Assembly: GCA_003553825.1 (NCBI GenBank)
Contig: PWFL01000047.1
Span: 1-13,485 of the forward strand
From: Candidatus Iainarchaeum sp.
Lineage (GTDB): Archaea; B1Sed10-29
Direction: 5' to 3'
Length of the DNA stretch: 13,485 bases
In this document: in pieces, positions 1 to 5,670 of the stretch
Layout: every line of letters begins with the position of its first letter
How positions within the stretch are numbered: the first letter of the stretch is position 1
Made by a program: the position numbers and the translations under genes
The notes under the pieces: generated by a model
Databases searched by the model: none
What the model was told of the DNA's origin: nothing
Seen by the model: only the letters and a program-made list of their open reading frames with translations

Positions 1-168
1 AAGGAGTACCCTAGACAGACCTATAACAACCTAATCAAGAAGATGGTAAGGAATTATAGAAAGATGAAGGAGAGAAACCAGTTAAACGAATTTTTACTCA
101 GAGCACAGCAACCCAAAATGAGGGAACTGTGGGATAATGAAGAGGACGAGGTATGGGAAAATGCCTGA
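1..168 (+). CDS. Probable antitoxin, C-terminal part (5' end outside window)
   Basis: The frame is open from base 1 to the TGA at 166-168, giving 55 visible residues that begin KEYPRQTYNNLIKKMV. The segment looks like the helical end of a small DNA-binding antitoxin. A PRxTYxxLI stretch is followed by a charged helix and the acidic, Trp-containing tail MRELWDNEEDEVWENA. Such W-D-N-E-E-D-x-x-W tails are common on antitoxins that occupy a partner toxin. The gene overlaps the downstream MazF/PemK-like gene by 8 bases (ATGCCTGA), the usual antitoxin-toxin coupling. In such pairs the antitoxin normally neutralises the toxin by binding it and represses the shared promoter; both roles are inferred here. 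The N-terminal DNA-binding part is not in the window, so the family (ribbon-helix-helix, DUF7557-like or AbrB) cannot be fixed. Confidence 0.6.
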   Translation, partial: KEYPRQTYNNLIKKMVRNYRKMKERNQLNEFLLRAQQPKMRELWDNEEDEVWENA

Positions 169-475
169 AGCAGGAGATGTAATTCTGGCCAAAGTTCCTT
201 TCACGGATCAAGTAGAAACAAAGAAGAGACCTGCAGTTGTACTTTTCGAAGAAAAAGATAACTTAGTAATAGCAGGGATAACTAGCAATTTAGATATGAA
301 CGGTATTACTCTTTCAAAAGAGGAGGGAGCAGTAAGGGACAGCGTGATAAAATTGAACTATATATTCACGATTTCAGATAAGATGGTGGAGAAAAAACTG
401 TTTAGTTTAACTGAAAGTAAGAAAGAAAAGCTGTTTAATGGATTGAATAAAAGATTAGAGGCATTGATGGATTGA
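161..475 (+). CDS. MazF/PemK-family toxin (endoribonuclease-like)
   Basis: This 104-residue protein has the MazF/PemK beta-barrel signature. It opens with the strand GDVILAKVPFTD, followed by the loop KKRPAVVL with the arginine that is catalytic in MazF, then VIAGITSN with the Thr/Ser that pairs with it, and a C-terminal helix (KEKLFNGLNKRLEAL). Family members are ribosome-independent, sequence-specific mRNA interferases held inactive by a small antitoxin. I chose the ATG at 161 over the ATG at 137. A GAGGT element (148-152) lies 8 bases before 161, the family starts near PEAGD, and this start gives a short 8-base overlap with the upstream gene. Start 137 would add MKRTRYGK. Full length and both active-site residues suggest an intact toxin; cleavage specificity cannot be read from the sequence. 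Confidence 0.82.
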   Translation: MPEAGDVILAKVPFTDQVETKKRPAVVLFEEKDNLVIAGITSNLDMNGITLSKEEGAVRDSVIKLNYIFTISDKMVEKKLFSLTESKKEKLFNGLNKRLEALMD

Positions 476-490
476 TATAATCTTTATTTT

Positions 491-931
491 TCATTCGGTG
501 TTGATTAGTTTTTTTAGATTTTTCTTGATCTTTTCTTTTCTGAATGGGTAGGATGCTATCTTTATTTTGATGTGTACTACGTCTCCTTTTTTGGATAACT
601 GGAATTTTCCTTCGTGGAGTTTTTGTTTGTCGAGCCTTATGTAGAACTCTCCTTTTTCAGAATCGAGGTGGTGGTAGAGTTTTTCGGGTTTTTGGATTTC
701 TTGAAAGATGGTTTTTATTATCTGTTTTACTTCGCTCCATCTTTCGGTTTTGTAGCTGTGTTTTTTTATCTTTGCTCCTTCCTGTGATTCCAGTTCCTGT
801 GTCTTGATTTTTTCTTCCAGTTTCTCTGGTTCTAGTTTTAGTACGGTGTTTATTGCTTTTTTTATTCCTTCTTCGTCCTCTGCTGGGTACTGTAGTGTTC
901 TTAGTTCTAGGTAATGAGCTAGTTTTTCCAT
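491..931 (-). CDS. Archaeal RNA-binding protein, COG1325-type (exosome-associated)
   Basis: The 146-residue protein matches the archaeal PF01877/COG1325 family, described as a dsRBD-like RNA-binding protein linked to the exosome and ribosome. Visible family features are an N-terminal strand with YPAEDEEGIKKAINTVL (residues 15-31) and the C-terminal core FYIRLDKQKLHEGKF (about 96-110), followed by VHIKIKIASYP. It lies 55 bases downstream of the L15e gene in the same direction. L15e and COG1325 are neighbours in the archaeal exosome superoperon, so context supports the call. The start at 931 has an AAGGT element 5 bases upstream. The middle (residues 35-60) is charged and variable. A direct role in RNA degradation is inferred from family and context. 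COG1931 is a close sister family and is not excluded. Confidence 0.72.
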   Translation of the reverse strand: MEKLAHYLELRTLQYPAEDEEGIKKAINTVLKLEPEKLEEKIKTQELESQEGAKIKKHSYKTERWSEVKQIIKTIFQEIQKPEKLYHHLDSEKGEFYIRLDKQKLHEGKFQLSKKGDVVHIKIKIASYPFRKEKIKKNLKKLINTE

Positions 932-986
932 GGGCTACCTTGGTTTTTTGTATTGGTTTTAAATCAGGATTTGAGTTAGAATCGTT

Positions 987-1517
987 CTATTTGTTTCTTC
1001 CTTTTCTTCCGGCTGAGGTTTTTCCTTTCTGTGCTCTGTTTTTTGAGGATTTTTGTGTTATCCATTCGGTTTCTGAATTGTTTTTTATATTTGGGTGTTC
1101 TGGATCAGCCATTATTACTTCGTAGTACTTTCTGTTTCCGTCCTCTCCTGCTAGGTAGGAGTTTATAACTACTAGGTTTGAGTATTTTTTGGATGCTTTC
1201 TCTTCCGCTTGTCTTTGATGTGATTTTGCTCTTTTTAGTTTTCTTTTTCCCATTCTTTTTGGTCTTCTTGCTTTGTTCACTCTTCTGTGCAGTCCTGATC
1301 CTTTTGTTTCTTTTACTCGGGTTACTACGAATCCTTGTTTTGCTTTGTATCCTAGTTCTTTTGCTCTTACTGGATTGGTTGGTTTTTCAATTTTCTTTAT
1401 GGTTGGGTCCTTTCTCCATTCTTGGAGTCTGCCTTTGTGTGCTTTTTTGAGTCCTTCGTCCTCTCCTTTTTTGGATTTCTCGAAGTTCTTTCTGATGTAT
1501 TTGCTCGCTGTTGTCAT
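987..1517 (-). CDS. rpl15e: 50S ribosomal protein L15e (eL15)
   Basis: This 176-residue basic protein is the archaeal/eukaryotic large-subunit protein eL15, which binds 23S rRNA near the exit tunnel. Family features in order are ASKYIRKNFEKSK at the N-terminus, RLQEWRKDPTIKKIEKPTNPVRAKELGYKAKQG, RVKETKGSGLHRR, the basic RRPKRMGKRKLKR block, VVINSYLAGEDGNRKYYEVIM, and the C-terminal TSAGRKGR motif. I place the start at the ATG at 1517: GGTGA on the minus strand lies exactly 5 bases upstream. The longer GTG start at 1526 falls inside that Shine-Dalgarno element. A TATA-like TTTAAAAAA at 1605-1613 would give a leader of about 60 bases. The gene heads a two-gene unit with the COG1325-type protein. 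Confidence 0.95.
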   Translation of the reverse strand: MTTASKYIRKNFEKSKKGEDEGLKKAHKGRLQEWRKDPTIKKIEKPTNPVRAKELGYKAKQGFVVTRVKETKGSGLHRRVNKARRPKRMGKRKLKRAKSHQRQAEEKASKKYSNLVVINSYLAGEDGNRKYYEVIMADPEHPNIKNNSETEWITQKSSKNRAQKGKTSAGRKGRNK

Positions 1518-1604
1518 TTTTCTCACCTTTAGTTCTGTTTGTTGGTGTAATTTTAGAGATGTAGTGTTTCTCTGTTTACAGGTGTAGTATTTGTGTATTT
1601 CCTC

Positions 1605-1613
1605 TTTTTTAAA
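1605..1613 (-). promoter_or_regulatory. Putative TATA box for the L15e unit
   Basis: Read on the minus strand, TTTAAAAAA lies about 90 bases upstream of the L15e start in the 150-base gap between the PspC-type gene and L15e. Transcription would begin about 25-28 bases downstream (near 1580) and leave a leader of about 60 bases. Only a weak 5-bp hairpin (1555-1573) is visible in that leader. The call is by motif only. Confidence 0.4.
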
Positions 1614-1676
1614 CGATTATTTTTTGAGAGGGGTATTGGGCTCTATTTTTGGAGTATCCTTAGCTACTTGTTCTTT

Positions 1677-2522
1677 TCACCATTCGTGTTCTGGGTTTCT
1701 CGGTATGATTATCCAGCATATTATGTACAGTATTAGTCCGAATCCTCCTGATAGAAGGATTAAAGCTACCCACAGTAGCCTTAGTAGAACTGGATCTACT
1801 TTCAGGTATTCAGACATCCCTCCTGCTACTCCTCCGAGTATCTTTTCTTTGCTAGATCTGTAAAGTCGTTTTATTTCTTCTTGGTTTTCTTTCTTTTCCG
1901 TTTTTTCTGTTTCCTCTTTTTTCTCATCTTTTTTACGGGCTTCTTTTTTTGGCTTGTTAGGGGTATTCATGTTCATTTTTACCATCACTATCAGGTATAA
2001 TATTATCATGAAGAATATAAATATGTTCCACAGGTTGTTCATAATTATATTGGATATGGAGGCAAAGGAGAATCTTCCTACGGAGATTCTCACCATTCCG
2101 AGTATGCTAGCGATTATCCAGAAGAATACAGTGATCGCGAAGGCAGCGAAAACTGGGGAAAAGACTCTGTGCAGGTGCCTGAAGTTTTTCTGAAAGTAGG
2201 ACACATACGAGAATATTAGCAGAATAATGAAGAGTATTCCTAGATTATTTGTTAAGAAAAGACTTAAGCTAAGCAGGAAACCGCTTCCTAGATGTGAGTT
2301 CAGCGCATCAATAGCTAGTACAGCTATCCCTATTATTATTAATCCTAGTATTGACTGTAATAAAGGGAGAAGAGTTCCGAATACTCTTTGTGAAAAGGAT
2401 TTTTTATCAATTTTTTGCTCAATTCTTCTACCTATTCTTTCCCCTATCTTTTCCATTTCTTCTCCAAAGTCCTCCGCTTTTTCTTCAACTGTTTTTTCAA
2501 TCTCTTTATTTTCTTCAGCCAT
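1677..2522 (-). CDS. PspC-domain multi-pass membrane protein
   Basis: The C-terminal ~65 residues are a PspC domain: KRLYRSSKEKILGGVAGGMSEYL, then the membrane segment VLLRLLWVALILLSGG and a second segment ending in ICWIIIPRNP. PspC is an envelope-stress sensor or toxin-neutralising membrane module in bacteria; its archaeal role is poorly known. Before it come an acidic, coiled-coil-like N-terminus (about residues 1-45), roughly four hydrophobic segments, and a Lys/Glu-rich linker (KKEARKKDEKKEETEKTEK). I chose the ATG at 2522 (MAEENKEIEK, 281 residues) over the ATG at 2546. A TATA-like element at 2559-2566 predicts transcription from about 2536, downstream of the longer start. Neither start has a clear ribosome-binding site. 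It is divergent from the L10e gene. Confidence 0.78.
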   Translation of the reverse strand: MAEENKEIEKTVEEKAEDFGEEMEKIGERIGRRIEQKIDKKSFSQRVFGTLLPLLQSILGLIIIGIAVLAIDALNSHLGSGFLLSLSLFLTNNLGILFIILLIFSYVSYFQKNFRHLHRVFSPVFAAFAITVFFWIIASILGMVRISVGRFSFASISNIIMNNLWNIFIFFMIILYLIVMVKMNMNTPNKPKKEARKKDEKKEETEKTEKKENQEEIKRLYRSSKEKILGGVAGGMSEYLKVDPVLLRLLWVALILLSGGFGLILYIICWIIIPRNPEHEW

Positions 2523-2558
2523 AATTATTTTCTTAACTCGGTTCATTAAGTCATTTTC

Positions 2559-2566
2559 TATAAAAG
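2559..2566 (-). promoter_or_regulatory. Putative TATA box for the PspC-domain gene
   Basis: CTTTTATA on the minus strand, centred near 2562, predicts a transcription start near 2536. That lies about 14 bases before the chosen ATG at 2522 and after the alternative ATG at 2546, so it is one reason to prefer the shorter protein. The call is by motif only. Confidence 0.4.
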
Positions 2567-2673
2567 TGGGATTAGTGGAAAATCTCGTGATGTTTCCAAT
2601 TGTTTAAATACTTGGATTCTCATTAAGTATATTCTTTAAGTGGATGTGTTTCTACATCTAAAGTGATTTAAAG

Positions 2674-2687
2674 AAAGCGTTTAAAAA
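2674..2687 (+). promoter_or_regulatory. Putative BRE/TATA promoter for L10e
   Basis: GAAAGC followed by TTTAAAAA resembles an archaeal BRE plus TATA box. The same GAAAGC-TTTTAAATAA arrangement precedes the MinD operon. From this box the start would fall near 2707-2711, giving an almost leaderless L10e mRNA. A second candidate, ATTTAAAG at 2666-2673, would give a short leader containing the GTGA element. Which box is used cannot be told from sequence. Confidence 0.45.
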
Positions 2688-2711
2688 CTAAATGCAAGAA
2701 AAGTGATGATC

Positions 2712-3236
2712 ATGGGAAAGAGACCAGCCTACACATATAGAGACCACGACAGGCCTTGGACAAGAACGGCCAGCACCAAGACAGATAAAGCTTACGTTAA
2801 AGGAATCCGTGACCCTATAATCAGGTCATTCGAAATAGGTAAAATGGATAAAAAAGATGCTGATATAAGGTTTGATCTAGTCGTGGATTCTGACGTGCAG
2901 ATTAGAGATGAAGCTCTTGAATCAGCTAGGATAAACGCTAACAAGCCTCTTGAATCAGAGATAGGTCTTGAATCCTATTTCCTTCAAATAAGAACCTATC
3001 CACATCAATGTCTGAGAAAACACTCGCTTGCGAGTGGAGCCGGAGCGGACAGAGTTTCCGAAGGTATGAGGAAATCCTTTGGAAGGCCAAGCGGAAGAGC
3101 TGTCAGAGCCAACAAGAACCAGAGAATAATGAGCGTGTGGGTAAAGGACGAGAACAAGGCACTCGGTAGGAAATCAATGAAGAGAGCAGGATCAAAAATA
3201 CCTGGTGGAACCTCAGTCAAGATGGAAAGGCTCTAG
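2712..3236 (+). CDS. rpl10e: 50S ribosomal protein L10e (uL16)
   Basis: The 174-residue product is archaeal L10e, the uL16 protein that contacts tRNA near the ribosomal A/P sites and 5S rRNA. Diagnostic stretches are MGKRPAYTYRD at the start, KAYVKGIRDPIIRSFEIG, QIRTYPHQCLRKHSLASGAGADRVSEGMRKSFG (about residues 95-127), GRAVRANKNQRIMSVWV, and the end KIPGGTSVKMERL. The length is normal for the family. The ATG at 2712 is chosen because GTGA (2703-2706) sits exactly 5 bases upstream; the in-frame GTG at 2703 is part of that element. The gene is monocistronic here, divergent from the PspC-type gene and convergent with the DUF4878-like pair. An A/T hairpin follows the stop codon. Confidence 0.96.
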   Translation: MGKRPAYTYRDHDRPWTRTASTKTDKAYVKGIRDPIIRSFEIGKMDKKDADIRFDLVVDSDVQIRDEALESARINANKPLESEIGLESYFLQIRTYPHQCLRKHSLASGAGADRVSEGMRKSFGRPSGRAVRANKNQRIMSVWVKDENKALGRKSMKRAGSKIPGGTSVKMERL

Positions 3237-3240
3237 ATTA

Positions 3241-3256
3241 ATCTAAATTTTTAGAT
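3241..3256 (+). terminator. Possible A/T hairpin at L10e 3' end
   Basis: ATCTAA-attt-TTAGAT forms a 6-bp hairpin starting 4 bases after the L10e stop codon. It is weak and A/T-only. No long T run follows directly, so it is a candidate 3' end rather than a firm terminator. Confidence 0.3.
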
Positions 3257-3317
3257 AATTGAAGAATATTAGAAACTTTTATCTCTCGACCACTAACTCT
3301 AATTTAATTAAGAATAA

Positions 3318-3326
3318 AGAAAAAGG
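3318..3326 (-). terminator. Possible T-rich terminator for the DUF4878-like pair
   Basis: On the minus strand a run CCTTTTTCTTTATTC lies about 25-35 bases past the stop of the second DUF4878-like gene. Archaeal transcription often ends at such T tracts. The evidence is base composition only. Confidence 0.3.
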
Positions 3327-3351
3327 AGGGTTTGGATGGATTTAAACCGTT

Positions 3352-3807
3352 TTAATAACCCATTGGACCCATTCCTTCAGCATCAACTATTACCCATCTA
3401 CCTTCTTCCTGTTCTAAGTGATGAGTGACTGTTTGGGTATCGGTTTCTTCGAATCCCATCATCTCTATTGCCATTGTCCCTTCTGCTTCCACTGTTGCTT
3501 CTCCATTAGTTATTTCTTCATCTATTATATCTACATTTACGTCCATTGCTTCCATTACCTGTTCGAAGTCTCCCATGCCTAATTCAGCCATTTGCTCCAT
3601 TTCTGATTTAAATGCTTCTCTTTCCTCTGATGGAATATACTCCGCCATTGATTCGTAGTCTCCTCTATCCATGGCGCTGTAGAAACTTGAAACAGTTCCT
3701 GAAGGACCTGTAGTACCTATAAAATTCATTGCTATGAAGAGCCCTGCGGCCACTAGAACTACGAGGATAGGCACAATTATTTTCTTATTATCTTTGAGTT
3801 TCTCCAA
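3352..3807 (-). CDS. Membrane-anchored DUF4878/NTF2-like protein (copy B)
   Basis: A short basic N-terminus (KLKDNKK) is followed by one hydrophobic segment (IIVPILVVLVAAGLFIAMNF) and an exposed acidic domain. The domain pattern GTVSSFYSAMDRGDYESMAEYI, then ITNGEATVEAE, then EEGRWVIVDAE is that of DUF4878/lumazine-binding-like NTF2 folds. In bacteria these are lipoproteins or membrane-anchored proteins of unknown role. The domain should lie outside the membrane. Copy A lies directly upstream. The start is uncertain. A perfect GGAGGTGA (3813-3820) precedes the TTG at 3807 by 5 bases and overlaps the GTG at 3816, so I prefer TTG. The alignment with copy A (MNGLGKIG) would instead favour GTG 3816. 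No substrate can be assigned. Confidence 0.72.
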   Translation of the reverse strand: MEKLKDNKKIIVPILVVLVAAGLFIAMNFIGTTGPSGTVSSFYSAMDRGDYESMAEYIPSEEREAFKSEMEQMAELGMGDFEQVMEAMDVNVDIIDEEITNGEATVEAEGTMAIEMMGFEETDTQTVTHHLEQEEGRWVIVDAEGMGPMGY

Positions 3808-3812
3808 GTTGT

Positions 3813-3820
3813 TCACCTCC
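3813..3820 (-). promoter_or_regulatory. Strong Shine-Dalgarno element that decides the copy B start
   Basis: On the minus strand GGAGGTGA is a full match to the complement of the archaeal 16S rRNA 3' end. The apparent GTG start at 3814-3816 is inside it. The in-frame TTG at 3807 lies 5 bases after it, the same spacing as in six other genes of this window. Confidence 0.7.
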
Positions 3821-3852
3821 GAATACGCTTGTTTTCTTAAACGAATGAAGAG

Positions 3853-3863
3853 TATATAAGTGA
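3853..3863 (-). promoter_or_regulatory. Putative promoter of DUF4878-like copy B
   Basis: TCACTTATATA on the minus strand is a BRE-like plus TATA-box sequence. The same 11 bases precede copy A at 4361-4371. It predicts transcription from about 3829, giving a short leader that contains the Shine-Dalgarno element. Confidence 0.55.
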
Positions 3864-3891
3864 AGTGGTTCGTGTTTTTTTTTACTTTGAT

Positions 3892-4326
3892 TTACATGTA
3901 GATTATTTTCCATTCCCCGTCCTGCTGGATTAGTTCAAATTCTTCCTGCATTTTTTCTTCCGTATCCTCTCCAGTCATCGGGCTACCGATATTCATTGTT
4001 ATTTCTGCTTCTACAGTTGCTTCTCCATTAGTTATTTTTTCATTTAATATATCCCCTTCTACTTCTATTTGCTGCATTGCCTCTTCCATTTCTTCTGCTC
4101 CACCCATTAACATCGTGTCTTTAAATTCCTCTACATCCTCTTCTACTACGTATCCAGATGCTGCTTCGAAGTCTCCATCGTTTATCTCTCCGTAGAACCT
4201 TGTTACTGTTCCTCCTGGTCCTCTTGGTATTCCGATATAGGTTCCTATTGCTACTGCTGCTATAATAGCTATTAGTATTGGAGTTATAATCTTTTTATTT
4301 TTCCCTATTTTTCCCAATCCATTCAT
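3892..4326 (-). CDS. Membrane-anchored DUF4878/NTF2-like protein (copy A)
   Basis: This 144-residue paralogue of the next gene has the same layout: MNGLGKIGKNKK, a single hydrophobic segment (IITPILIAIIAAVAIGTYI), then GPGGTVTRFYGEINDGDFEAASGYV, ITNGEATVEAE and a C-terminal GEWKIIYM strand. The GxVxxFYxxxxxGDFExA pattern supports a DUF4878/NTF2-like fold anchored in the membrane and facing outward. The ATG at 4326 is chosen because GTGA (4332-4335) lies 5 bases upstream; the GTG at 4335 is part of that element. It has its own promoter in the gap after the tRNA gene. It shares a perfectly conserved 11-residue block with copy B, and the DNA there is nearly identical. Its function is unknown. 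Confidence 0.75.
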   Translation of the reverse strand: MNGLGKIGKNKKIITPILIAIIAAVAIGTYIGIPRGPGGTVTRFYGEINDGDFEAASGYVVEEDVEEFKDTMLMGGAEEMEEAMQQIEVEGDILNEKITNGEATVEAEITMNIGSPMTGEDTEEKMQEEFELIQQDGEWKIIYM

Positions 4327-4360
4327 CTCGATCACTAGGTCAATTAAGGTAGGTAGATTT

Positions 4361-4371
4361 TATATAAGTGA
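4361..4371 (-). promoter_or_regulatory. Putative promoter of DUF4878-like copy A
   Basis: TCACTTATATA (followed by AAA) on the minus strand sits about 35 bases upstream of the copy A start, in the 57-base gap after the tRNA gene. It predicts transcription from about 4337. It is identical over 11 bases to the copy B promoter. Confidence 0.6.
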
Positions 4372-4383
4372 TAGTTGGATTCA

Positions 4384-4492
4384 TGGACCCGGTGGGATTT
4401 GAACCCACGGCCTTGCCCATTTTGGATCTTGGTTAGAATTGATTGTTTCCTTGATTCGCCAAGGGCATGATCTTCCACTGATCTACGGGCCC
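4384..4492 (-). tRNA. tRNA-Ala(GGC) with a 37-nt intron
   Basis: The minus strand folds as a complete cloverleaf. The acceptor is GGGCCCG/CGGGTCC and includes the G3-U70 pair that marks alanine tRNAs. The D arm is GATC-AGTGGAA-GATC, the anticodon stem TGCCC/GGGCA, the variable loop AGGCC, and the T arm GTGGG-TTCAAAT-CCCAC, with discriminator A. The anticodon loop is TT-GGC-G plus T38, split between positions 37 and 38 by an intron at 4420-4456. The mature tRNA is 72 nt and CCA is not encoded. Its nearest upstream same-strand gene is the Sm-like gene, 93 bases away, so it could be read from there or from its own weak A/T-rich upstream sequence. Anticodon GGC reads GCC and GCU codons. Confidence 0.93.
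4420..4456 (-). other. tRNA-Ala intron with bulge-helix-bulge splice signal
   Basis: The intron begins AATCAAGG and ends CCAAAA (minus strand). TTGG of the anticodon loop pairs with CCAA near the intron 3' end to form the 4-bp central helix. The two 3-nt bulges are CGA (cut CG/A) and AAT (cut AA/T), flanked by the anticodon stem and an inner ATC/GAT helix. This is the canonical archaeal splicing-endonuclease target at position 37/38. Confidence 0.85.
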
Positions 4493-4585
4493 TTTTGCTA
4501 GTTGAGTTTATTTTGTTGGTTATTCCTGTTCCTAGCATTGTTGTTGTACTTTCTGGATTTTGTGTCCTGGGTGGTTTTCTTTGTT

Positions 4586-4813
4586 CTAGGTGGAGATGTA
4601 GAAAATGTTGTCTCCTCTTAGGATCACTTGTCCAATTTTTTGTTTCTTCTCCCCGTTCTCCAGCTCCGTTGCATTGCTTAGCGCTAGGTTCATGTGTTGG
4701 TCGAATGCTTGTAGTTTTCCTCGCACTTCTTTTCCTTCTTTGAGGTGTACTAGTATTTGTTTGTCTATCGCTTGGTCCAGGAAGTCAAATGGTCTGTCCG
4801 CTATTTTAATCAC
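4586..4813 (-). CDS. Archaeal Sm-like protein (Lsm)
   Basis: The small protein carries both Sm motifs. Sm1 is ILVHLKEGKEVRGKLQAFDQHMNLALSNATE, with the D-x-H-M-N loop that binds uridine-rich RNA. Sm2 is GQVILRGDNIFYI, with the RGDN loop. Archaeal Lsm proteins form heptameric rings acting in RNA processing and turnover. The coordinates use GTG 4813 as the outermost conventional start, but that GTG is inside the GGTGA element at 4810-4814. In the register used elsewhere here, initiation would fall on ATA at 4804, giving (M)ADRPFDFLD, which matches family N-termini. There is no in-frame ATG, GTG or TTG between. The gene lies about 40-50 bases behind minD as the apparent last protein gene of that operon. 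The L37e gene that often follows archaeal lsm is absent. Confidence 0.9.
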   Translation of the reverse strand: MIKIADRPFDFLDQAIDKQILVHLKEGKEVRGKLQAFDQHMNLALSNATELENGEKKQKIGQVILRGDNIFYIST

Positions 4814-4814
4814 C
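4810..4814 (-). promoter_or_regulatory. Shine-Dalgarno element overlapping the only conventional lsm start
   Basis: GGTGA on the minus strand (preceded by AAA) is followed by TTAAA and then ATA at 4802-4804. The spacing equals that seen before ATG, GTG or TTG in six other genes of the window. This points to ATA as the initiation codon, or to a leaderless start on the GTG. Confidence 0.5.
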
Positions 4815-4853
4815 TTTGTATTTTGTGTGTTCTTTTAGTTTTATTTGTAGTGG

Positions 4854-5639
4854 TTATCTGCTGAATATTGACTTGATTTTATCCATTATTCCTTTTTCTA
4901 TTTCTTCGGTGTATGTTTTTCCGGTTATTTTTTGTGTTAGTTCTTTTATTTTCTTTGTGAATTGGCTTTCGGGCAGGTGTGCTATTACTGGTTCTTCTTC
5001 TTTTATTGCTTTTCTTATTTCCGGTTCTTCTTCAATCTTGGTTAGTATCTGTGCGTTTAGTAAAGTGGTGATTTCTTTGTCGTTCATTCCGTATCTTTTT
5101 TCGTGTAGTCTATTGAGTATTATTCCTTTTATTTCTGCTCCCATTTTTTCCGCTACTTTCTTTGTTTTTGATGCGTCGGCTGCAGAGATTGTTTCGGGCG
5201 TGACTACCAGGAATACTTCATCTACTGCGTTGAAGCATGCTATTGTGTCCTTTCCTACTCCTGCTGGTGAATCTATCAGCAGTATGTCGCACTGTTCCGC
5301 TAGTTTGTCCACTACTCTTTTTAGTTTATCGGGATCCATTCTTCTGAACTGTGTGGGTGATATTCCTGCTGGCACGAATCTTGCTTCTTCTCCTGGGATT
5401 TCGTAGATGGCGTCCTGTATGTTTGCTTGGTTTCTCATAACGTCCTGTAGTGTTATTGGTCTTCCCTGCATTCCTAGCATCATTTCCAGGTTCGCCATGT
5501 CTATATCTGCATCCAGTATTATTACATCTTCTCCTGTTTTTCCTATTGATAGTCCCAGGTTTAGTGTGATTAGTGATTTTCCCACTCCTCCTTTTCCGGA
5601 GCTTATGCATATTTTTCTGCCTTTTTCTTCTTCTGCCAT
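4854..5639 (-). CDS. minD: MinD/ParA-family ATPase
   Basis: This 261-residue deviant-Walker ATPase of the SIMIBI class shows GKGGVGKS at residues 15-22 with signature Lys16, LDADIDMANL (42-51) as switch I, and CDILLIDSPAG (117-127) as Walker B/switch II. A C-terminal charged/amphipathic helix (EKGIMDKIKSIFSR) could act as a membrane-targeting sequence like that of MinD. MinD proteins dimerise on ATP and mark membrane or polar sites. Archaeal MinD homologues are known to affect placement of motility and chemosensory structures rather than FtsZ rings. No MinE or MinC gene is next to it. Instead it lies 31 bases behind a Roadblock-like gene and a PATAN/DUF2226-like gene in one direction, so those are the likely partners. 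The ATG at 5639 follows AAGGAT, a weak Shine-Dalgarno element. Confidence 0.9.
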   Translation of the reverse strand: MAEEEKGRKICISSGKGGVGKSLITLNLGLSIGKTGEDVIILDADIDMANLEMMLGMQGRPITLQDVMRNQANIQDAIYEIPGEEARFVPAGISPTQFRRMDPDKLKRVVDKLAEQCDILLIDSPAGVGKDTIACFNAVDEVFLVVTPETISAADASKTKKVAEKMGAEIKGIILNRLHEKRYGMNDKEITTLLNAQILTKIEEEPEIRKAIKEEEPVIAHLPESQFTKKIKELTQKITGKTYTEEIEKGIMDKIKSIFSR

Positions 5640-5670
5640 TTTTTATCCTTGTTTGTTTTGTGTTTTTGTT

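Noticed and set aside
1591..1863. Plus-strand ORF (90 residues) opposite the PspC domain
   Set aside because: It is antisense to the conserved PspC region, with no ribosome-binding site or family features.
2641..2660. TGGATGT/ACATCTA hairpin in the PspC-L10e divergent gap
   Set aside because: The 7-bp stem includes a G-T pair, is A/T-rich and lies upstream of both likely L10e TATA boxes, so it is not in the mRNA and is not a strong operator.
3880..3891. Run of ten T residues near 3875-3886 as a terminator of DUF4878-like copy A
   Set aside because: On the transcribed minus strand the run reads as A, so it would not end the copy A transcript. No plus-strand gene ends there.
4344..4743. ORFs on both strands over the tRNA and lsm (64 and 82 residues)
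   Set aside because: The first is the tRNA gene read as protein. The second is the complement of lsm and its downstream gap. Neither has a start signal or recognisable protein features.
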